Shown: positions 57,817-64,000 of the stretch, piece by piece
Position numbering within the stretch: the stretch's first letter is position 1
How the letters are laid out: every line of letters begins with the position of its first letter
Program-made: the position numbers and the translations under genes
DNA from: Platycnemis pennipes
Taxonomy: Eukaryota; Arthropoda; Insecta; Odonata; Platycnemididae
Direction: 5' to 3'
Assembly: GCA_933228895.1 (NCBI GenBank)
Contig: OW121846.1
Span: 145,594,746 to 145,658,745, forward strand
Length of the DNA: 64,000 nucleotides
The notes under the pieces: model-generated
Database searches by the model: none
What the model saw: the letters and a program-made list of their open reading frames with translations, nothing else
Told to the model about the DNA's origin: nothing

Positions 57817-59087
57817 GGATGGGATCTTTTGGGTTCACCAGATGATCTCTAAGTTGGTTGCTGACACAAATTCAGATTTGAAATTATGTTATCTGTAGGT
57901 TGATTCAAGACCTATGTTATATTTGGATGAAAAGGAAGTGTGACACATTTCTCATCTTGGAAATGATGTTTTCGGAAAGAGTGATTCAAAGCTATTCCTT
58001 ATTTTTGAATGAAAAGGAAGTTTGCTGCTTGCTTGAGATGGTGCTTGCTTGAGTGGTCAAAGGAATAATTATGGAATTAGTTGTTGGTCTGCATTGACTT
58101 CCTGTATATACTGAATTCAATTTTGTTGTTGGTCTGCTTGACTTTAAGGTTTAGGAATGGGAGTGTTTTTTTACTCTCAAGTTTGTGAGTCTATTTGATG
58201 GTGGGGTATTGGCTGTTAAAATCTATGAGGAAATTGTCAATTGAGTACCACTGTCAGACCTTACCGGCAACGACAGGCATAAAAAATGTAACTATGTATG
58301 TGTTCAGATGGAGGTGGACACAGTAAAATCAGATTCAGGCTGCCGAATTAGGTTAGGCCACATAGCCAAATTAGGTTTCTGCTTAACACTTATGGTTGGC
58401 ACCTACAGGCATCAACAATGTAACAGAATGGAGGTGGATGCTATAAAATCGGGTTGAGACTAAAAATTACTGGAATGTAAAGGGTATTCTTTTATGTTGG
58501 TGATGTGTGTATACTGCAGTAGTGTATAAGCTGTGAAAGTTTCAAGCAATTCACTTTTTTATATACTGACACATTTGGTTTCTTACTAATTTCTATGAAT
58601 GAACATTGGAGATTATTTTTGTGATACTGATCCCCACAACAAGGCATGGTGGTTCATACTTGATTTTCGAGAGTTTTAAATTTTGTGCCAATGAGGTTCA
58701 AGAAAAAGTGGTTAAAAATCAGCTAAATACTAGAAGTCCACACATAGTCCCTTCTACTTACTAGTAGCTACTTGATATTGTTTCAACTTCAACTTTTCCC
58801 ATTTTTAGTGCATGATATCGAATTTTGAATGGAGATTTATTAGATTCCATTAAAGTCTTCATGCAGGCTGCATGAAGGCTATCATTCAAATCATTTGTCA
58901 TCCTGGATATGAAAAAGATTTTATATTATTATTAATTCATCTCAGTTGCCACAATGGAAGTTATGAACTGGTTAAACTCAAAAACAGTTGTTACTGAGCT
59001 ATATAATTGGATACCACCTTGTAAAGGGCTGATTTTTGTAAAAAGGTCTTATAGTCTGCAAAGTTTTAGGTGTGTATGTGGTCAATA
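57817..59087. other. Intron sequence, nothing recognised
   Basis: No gene or repeat recognised. Confidence 0.4.
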
Positions 59088-61815
59088 AGGTGATCCAAAA
59101 TCGCAAGAAAAAAATAAAAGTTAAAAATGTTTATCTCCACATTGCTGCCCATGTTCTAGGGTAAACTGAAATAGAATGCCGAAATTGGGATCAATGAGAT
59201 GATGTTTAGGGGTCCCTATGATTTGAACATTTTGAAGAAATAAGCATTTTTTTAGTAATCGCTTCTATAAGTTTGCCATTTACAGGTTCCTGTTAGAAAA
59301 TTACTGGACTATTCCAATGTGCTGTAAATAGACAAGAAGTTTTACTTAGTTATATCATTTCTCAATAGATAGCAGCACGTTCCAGTGTTTACTGAGAAAA
59401 TATTTCCATAGAACAACACTAGAAAGCAGTAGCAGTAGAGAACCTATAGTATTACCTAGGTATTCTCTTCAAACTTTCAAACTGTCCAAATGGACAGGCG
59501 GCCATTTTGTGCTAGCTGTCAATGTCATTATCATGCTTTGTAAATCTCTATTCTATGGTCAGTCTATTGTCTCAGAAACAAAATGATGGCAGTCACGTGA
59601 TCACTGAGAATGCTCCCTTCCTATGGAGAGCCTTAGTAGCAGTAACAGTGCCATGTTGATTTCAGCAAAAGCCTTGTGTTGTTTATTTCTCTTCCGAATA
59701 TTGAATCGTTATTAATTGCATTTCAACTTGTCACACTTGTTAAGCAAATATTAAAGTACATCTAGACAGTTCACAACTGAATAATTCTAGATTAATTTAA
59801 TTTTGGTTTAGCATGTTGAATGTTGTTACTTATGTTCACCTTGGAAACATAACCTAAAAATTTGTTCTATCTTATCTGAAATGCATTGCATATACACAAC
59901 ATAAGGTATACATAATTAATAATACCTAGATTTTAGAATGAATCACACAATATAAAGGTAGAGTAATAAATATTTTCATTGACATATGGAGTACCTACCA
60001 GACCTACCAACCTTTTGGAGCGCATGTTTGCTAAGGTTAATATGGTAGATCTTATACCAATCTCTTGGTTGCAGGCAGATGCATAGCCATGGCTACCTTA
60101 ACTACTAGATCTTTTGCTGAAGTGTGGCTCATTGGAAATCCTACTGAGTTGCTGCCAAATCCAGACTTCCGTCAAAACGAGACATGTTACAACGACTTGT
60201 TTTCCCCCACATTAACCAAAATTTGGGCTTAAAAAAAAGGAATAAGAGTCATTGTTGAGGATGAACTAGAAATTTGGGTTATGGCAAGAATTCCTACTGA
60301 AATAATAAATGCGATTGAAAGAAAACTTAATAAATTGTACTCAGGCAAAATGTGCGGGCTCTTGTATTTTACACAACAGCTGCCAATACAGGCCTGAAGA
60401 GTGGAGCATGTACTATTCTCAAGGAGAGTTTAGGAACTAGTCTTGTGTGGATTCCATGCAGGCACCATGTACTTTAAATCATGTTGTCTTCTGTTTTTAC
60501 CACAGCATTTGCAGTTAGTGGGGGTCCAGATGTCGCAATATTTAAGCGTTTCCAGAAACAATTGCCTCGTATCGACAAGCTAATATATTCTAAAGGCAGT
60601 GATGATCTGTGTGATTCCAATGAAATCAAAATGTTAAGAGGAGAAATGGTGAGATATTATACTGCCATTTTAGAAGACCCAATTAAGTCAAAGCAGCCTC
60701 GAAATGATTACCTCAAGTTTTTGCAGTTGTGTTATACATTTCTTGGTGGTCAAAGTCCTAATGGTGGTTTGCACAACACATATTGGATGGCAAATGTATT
60801 CACTTAAAATTTACATATTTAGAGATCAGTTCACCCTTACAACAGGAGAAAAAAAAGGAATTATAGAAGTAAGCTTATATGTAGCTCTCATCTACGGTCA
60901 ACATTGGAATGAGGCGCCCAAAGCTGTTATGAATGATGTGATTATTTTAAAACAAATGGAAGGTTATCCCAACTGCAATGTTAAGAAGACTGCATTGGTA
61001 GCTTTTCACCACCATCTGTGGTTCTTTTCAGAGCATTTGGTTGGACTTGCCCTCTTTGATTCCCATGTCTGTGACTCTACCAAAGTTAAAATGGTTACTA
61101 ACCTACAGCGCCCACCAAAAGCTAAGGCTCTTAAGAGAGTTGAGAGTAAAACATTTAAACATAACACTCCTCTGGAAACATATGTGACGCAGCGAACTGC
61201 AGAACTCTTTGACATTCTCCATAAAGATGGGAATGAAAAGGCTGCTTCATTTCTTTGCAAAGATCCTAAATTGTGGGATTCGGATCCCGATTACATGCAA
61301 CTCAAACAGGTTGTTCACAAGATGAAAGTAGATAATGGCTGTGCTGAAAGGAGCATTTCCCTGATACAAACATACAATATGTGTATACCCTAGAACGAAG
61401 GCCAGTTTCAGTATCTTCTTCGGATTGTTAAATCACACCGAACCAAGTAATCAACTTGTAAGAAGGCATTACTCATGGCTGATGATGATGATGGTAATGG
61501 CGCTTAGTGAAGTAAACATTATAATCTTGTATTTAACATACCTTTTAACTTTTCAGAGACTTATTTATGGTCGCAGTGAATGCATCATGATCATTTAGCA
61601 TTATTTATGTATTCAGTTATGTCACCATTTAACTTTTTTTCATTAAATTACTTAGTTTTAGTTAAAAATCCACATTCACCCAAAAAGTGCTCAATCATAG
61701 GGACCTCTAAATATTAACCAATTTTCCTGAATTTTTTTCATAGCTTTCTAACTCCAATTGGAACAGGGGCAAACATGTGGAGCGGATGCAAAAAAACTTT
61801 TTTTTGGACCACCCT
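59088..61815 (+). mobile_element. AGGGTGG-ended inverted-repeat element with transposase-like gene (2.7 kb)
   Basis: The left end AAGGTGATCCAAAA (59087-59100) and the right end, reverse complement AGGGTGGTCCAAAA (to 61815), open an inverted repeat of roughly 150-165 bp. Shared inner blocks include CTCCACAT, TGCCC.TGTTC and GGTCCCTATGATT (59210-59222, and reverse at 61692-61704). Between them lies a decayed transposase-like gene on the + strand. The target duplication is unclear. Confidence 0.65.
60090..61391 (+). pseudogene. Uncharacterised arthropod transposase-like protein, decayed
   Basis: Starting at ATG 60090 the reading gives MATLTTRSFAEVWLIGNPTE and MARIPTEIINAIERKLNKLY (both before 60350), then FYTTAANTGLKSGACTILKE, IPCRHHV, GGPDVAIFKRFQKQLPRIDK (60481-60807), LKIYIFRDQFTLT (60790-60840) and ADNGCAERSISLIQTYN-like sequence near 61380. 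From memory these are the ordered blocks of an abundant uncharacterised arthropod family with FDTTASNTG, CRHH and ERS motifs. I read these as the Asp, CxxH and Glu of an RNase H-like transposase; that is inference. Here the Asp is Tyr (FYTT), the segment equivalent to 31417-31940 is missing, and stops at 60230 and 60476 and a frameshift near 60790 disable it. Confidence 0.6.
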
Positions 61816-62488
61816 AGTCTTAATAATTATCTTACAAGCATCATGGAAAAGTGCTTGGCAATTTTTGCACAGTCTACCTGCCAGGGACTGGCATTAAAAT
61901 GGTTAAACTTCATGAATGTATGCATACCATATTTCCAACCCCATAAGATGCACTTTTTTAATTAATAATACATTTCAAAATGAGACGGCATCTTATATGC
62001 CAAAGGGAAAATTATGTTTTAATGCTTCCCATTCGTGTTGCTCATTGATACACCTATCAAAGGTGCCCCTTTATATACTTTCACCACTGATTGTTTTGTG
62101 GCTTTGAGCTTAAGGTGCACACTCCATAATTCCTTTGTTTTTGGGATTCTATGGCAGATGAGAGGAATACATACAGTGGCTCTGCTTTTGGAAAATCCTA
62201 TTTGCTTCCCATCAATTCTTAACTTTAACACATGTTGATCATTATTGTTTTCAGTTAGAATCTAACTCCAAAAATCACAGTGCATCTGATGGGCCAGTGC
62301 AGTCTATGGGTCAGGATATTTAGTACTTGTTTACTAATGTGTATTTTTCCATTGCTCAATACCTGAGATTGATACACTTTAATTGATTAAATACACTTGC
62401 AATTTCTGGCTAGAAGTAGCCATTTCTATTTTTAAATTCACTGTTTCTTTTTCCTTGAAACTACTTGTTTTTTTTCTGATTGTTGTAG
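61816..62488. other. End of TTC39 intron 4
   Basis: Nothing recognised before the exon 5 acceptor. Confidence 0.4.
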
Positions 62489-62621
62489 AGGCATATTGAA
62501 GCAGCATCTGAAGCTTTGAAACAGTGCATGGGTGTGTGTAACAGGCATAGACGGAAATCCACATTAACTGACTCTCTTGGTAAAATTGTGAAGAGGACAA
62601 ATTATGACAATTACTCCCCCG
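62489..62621 (+). CDS. TTC39: TTC39-family exon 5
   Basis: After the acceptor TTGTTGTAG it encodes RHIEAASEALKQCMGVCNRH, RRKSTLTDSLGKIVKRTNYD and NYSP, then one base of the next codon before GTATGT. This matches the TTC39 segment with a conserved CxxxR/H-(R/K)(R/K) motif. The next exon is not in the remaining 1.4 kb. Confidence 0.8.
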
Positions 62622-63700
62622 GTATGTAATTATTGTTCATGATTATAGTCTAATATTTTGAATAAGTATTGGTACCATGTCATGGCTTTAAATTATTAAA
62701 TATGGAATACATCCTGTAGTAAGATGACTTCAGTGAAAAAAAAATGTGCCGACTTAAATATTCACCTGACAGTTAAGTGCTTGGACTCCAATAATTATTT
62801 TGAATTGTTTATTTTTTAATTAAATGAGTTTGGAGTTTTTAATGCAATGCAAATATTCCAGTGGAGGTTACATTCAACTAATCCTTGATGAAATTTTGAT
62901 GCATAGGTTTATTTTATTTTCATTTTGAGCTGTAGTCATTTCTTAAGGAAACAAAAGTATTTATTCTAAAGTGAAGAAGGTGAGAAATTAGCTGAAGTAA
63001 ATTAAAAGAAGAAGAAGAGGAGGATTGGAAGAGAGAGGATTTTGGAATGCATGCAAGGGAATGCTCTCGGGTATAATGGAGAAAAAAGTTTGAGGAATTT
63101 TAGAAGGATGAAGATTCATGGGGGGAAGTGTGGGTATTTGGAAATGGTGGGAAGAATGGGTGTTTTTTAGTTAAATTGGGTGCATTTGACTAGTTTTTAA
63201 TTCCATGTAATCCAAAAGTACTGCTATTTGGTGGAATATTGCAAATTGAAATAACTGTATTACATAGCGGCTTCACATCTTTTGTTGACCAATAACTATT
63301 TCTTCTAGTCAGATCAATCCCCAGGAGCTTGCTTTTGTGATCTCTGTTTTGCATTTTGTTATTTTAAAGATTTGATGTGGTGTAGTATTTCAGCCACGCA
63401 GTATTATCAATTGTAACACAGTCCAAACATATTCCTTTGACTTTTGGGGTAAAAATTGTAGTTTGTGCTGATATTCACTCGGATAAGGTCATGTTTGAAA
63501 AGACCTTTGTTCTGTCTCTCTTAGAATGCCACATTGATATGCCCAAGGGTCAGTTTGAAATGATAGTCCTAGTATACTCTTAGCTCATCCTTGAGGTTTT
63601 ATTATACACCTGTTTTTTTTAGCATAGTGACATTTTATGGGTTTGACTTTGACAAGTAATTCACAATCAACCACTGGGTCATATAAGAACTCAGGTAGAA
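62622..63700. other. Start of TTC39 intron 5
   Basis: I looked for the next TTC39 exon and found none. The sequence contains a purine-rich stretch at 63000-63150. Confidence 0.4.
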
Positions 63701-63708
63701 CACCAAAG

Positions 63709-63902
63709 TCACAATGACATCATTTTGATGTCTTGATAAGGTCACAGGCCATAAGTCACGGTGACGTCAAAATGGGCAACAGTGGGGACGTCTTCCGTGA
63801 GTCATTTTGACGTCATCTTGACCAGAAAATGACTCCATAACTAATGCTGAGGGACATCCTTCTTGAGTCATTGTGATCTCATCTTGACCTGAAAATGACC
63901 TC
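63709..63902 (+). repeat. Degenerate tandem repeat with TGACGTCA cores
   Basis: Four imperfect units contain GTCATTTTGACGTCATCTTG or its variants (near 63709, 63757, 63799 and 63864). The last two share GAGTCATT.TGA..TCATCTTGACC.GAAAATGAC. The core resembles a CREB site, but repetition alone may explain it. Confidence 0.55.
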
Positions 63903-63929
63903 CTTCAATAGTACCCAAAATGCACTTAA

Positions 63930-64000
63930 CCTCTCCAGCCGCTTCGACGTATATGTGTCCGTCCCCAGCTGGTCGCTTCCACCAGCGTTTCGACGTACGC
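63930..64000 (+). mobile_element. Possible piggyBac-family end, cut by the window edge
   Basis: TTAA (63926-63929) is followed by CCTCTCCAGCCGCTTCGACG. The motif CCAGC.GCTTCGACGTA repeats at 63982-63997. The style (TTAA, then CC, then short subterminal repeats) resembles the ends of the two piggyBac elements here, but no partner end is visible. Confidence 0.3.

Larger units (their letters stand above)
33702..62621 (+). other. TTC39: TTC39-family gene locus (partial, five exons)
   Basis: Five exons joined by GT/AG introns encode about 124 residues before the window ends inside the gene. The joined protein runs from an acidic N-terminus through DLEVAMEESKTAVHYFFNNK, SMYHSLGSCVFKFLEALLTF and RHIEAASEALKQCMGVCNRH, in the order and spacing of the N-terminal part of tetratricopeptide-repeat protein 39 proteins. 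Reading phases agree at every junction. Introns 1, 3 and 4 carry most of the transposons in the right half. I cannot say which of the vertebrate A, B or C paralogues it is closest to. In mammals TTC39B affects LXR stability and lipid handling; a role here is unknown. Confidence 0.8.

Noticed and set aside
63990..64000. CRISPR-like or phage-like features anywhere in the window
   Set aside because: No regularly spaced direct repeats with unique spacers; the sequence is eukaryotic in every respect.

Overview
This window looks like nuclear DNA of an arthropod, most likely an insect. It is AT-rich, has large spliced introns, has no bacterial-type operons, and is crowded with old animal transposable elements: Ty3/gypsy, piggyBac, Penelope-like, LINE, several SINE types, hAT-like and IS630/Tc1-like elements. 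No species can be named from the sequence alone.

The one host gene I recognise is a TTC39-family (tetratricopeptide repeat 39) gene on the + strand. Its first coding exon is at 33702-33762, with further exons at 39308-39336, 39417-39521, 45366-45441 and 62489-62621, and it runs off the right edge. All junctions are GT/AG and all reading phases join. Its introns (5.5 kb, 80 bp, 5.8 kb and 17 kb) hold most of the mobile DNA in the right half. Everything left of 33.7 kb is intergenic or 5'-untranslated intron, with no convincing host coding exon.

Layout. 0.3-4.1 kb: a rearranged Ty3/gypsy element with order pol-gag, inverted LTR ends and a 5-bp target duplication. 4.1-14.5 kb: mostly unique AT-rich DNA with palindromes, a tandem repeat, a TATA/CCAAT promoter-like repeat copy and two tiny palindromic insertions. 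14.5-19.7 kb: a tRNA-like SINE, two Penelope-like remnants in opposite orientation and one copy of an inverted dispersed repeat. 22.6-25.3 kb: a broken piggyBac. 25.3-27.4 kb: a SINE and LINE fragments. 28.0-30.9 kb: a structurally complete but dead piggyBac with TTAA duplications. 31.2-31.9 kb: a 5S-rRNA-derived sequence and a fragment of an arthropod transposase-like family. 33.9-36.5 kb: a long-inverted-repeat element. 37.0-37.3 kb: a full-length SINE with a 12-bp duplication. 39.7-43.2 kb: a LINE carrying a SINE insertion and ending in an 18-bp minisatellite. 43.2-44.6 kb: a TA-flanked inverted-repeat element. 46.0-49.9 kb: hAT-like ends with an 8-bp duplication around a spliced IS630-like transposase. 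51.6 kb: a hammerhead-ribozyme-like motif. 57.2-57.8 kb: the second copy of the inverted dispersed repeat. 59.1-61.8 kb: an inverted-repeat element enclosing a dead member of an uncharacterised transposase-like family. 63.9 kb: a possible further piggyBac end.

The most unusual items are the rearranged Ty3/gypsy insertion with both ends derived from the same LTR terminus, the AGGGTGG-ended element with its CxxH-type transposase-like gene, the IS630-like gene inside hAT-like termini, the set of hammerhead-like motifs near or resembling Penelope-like elements, and a family of 25-65 bp palindromic insertions flanked by 8-9 bp duplications.
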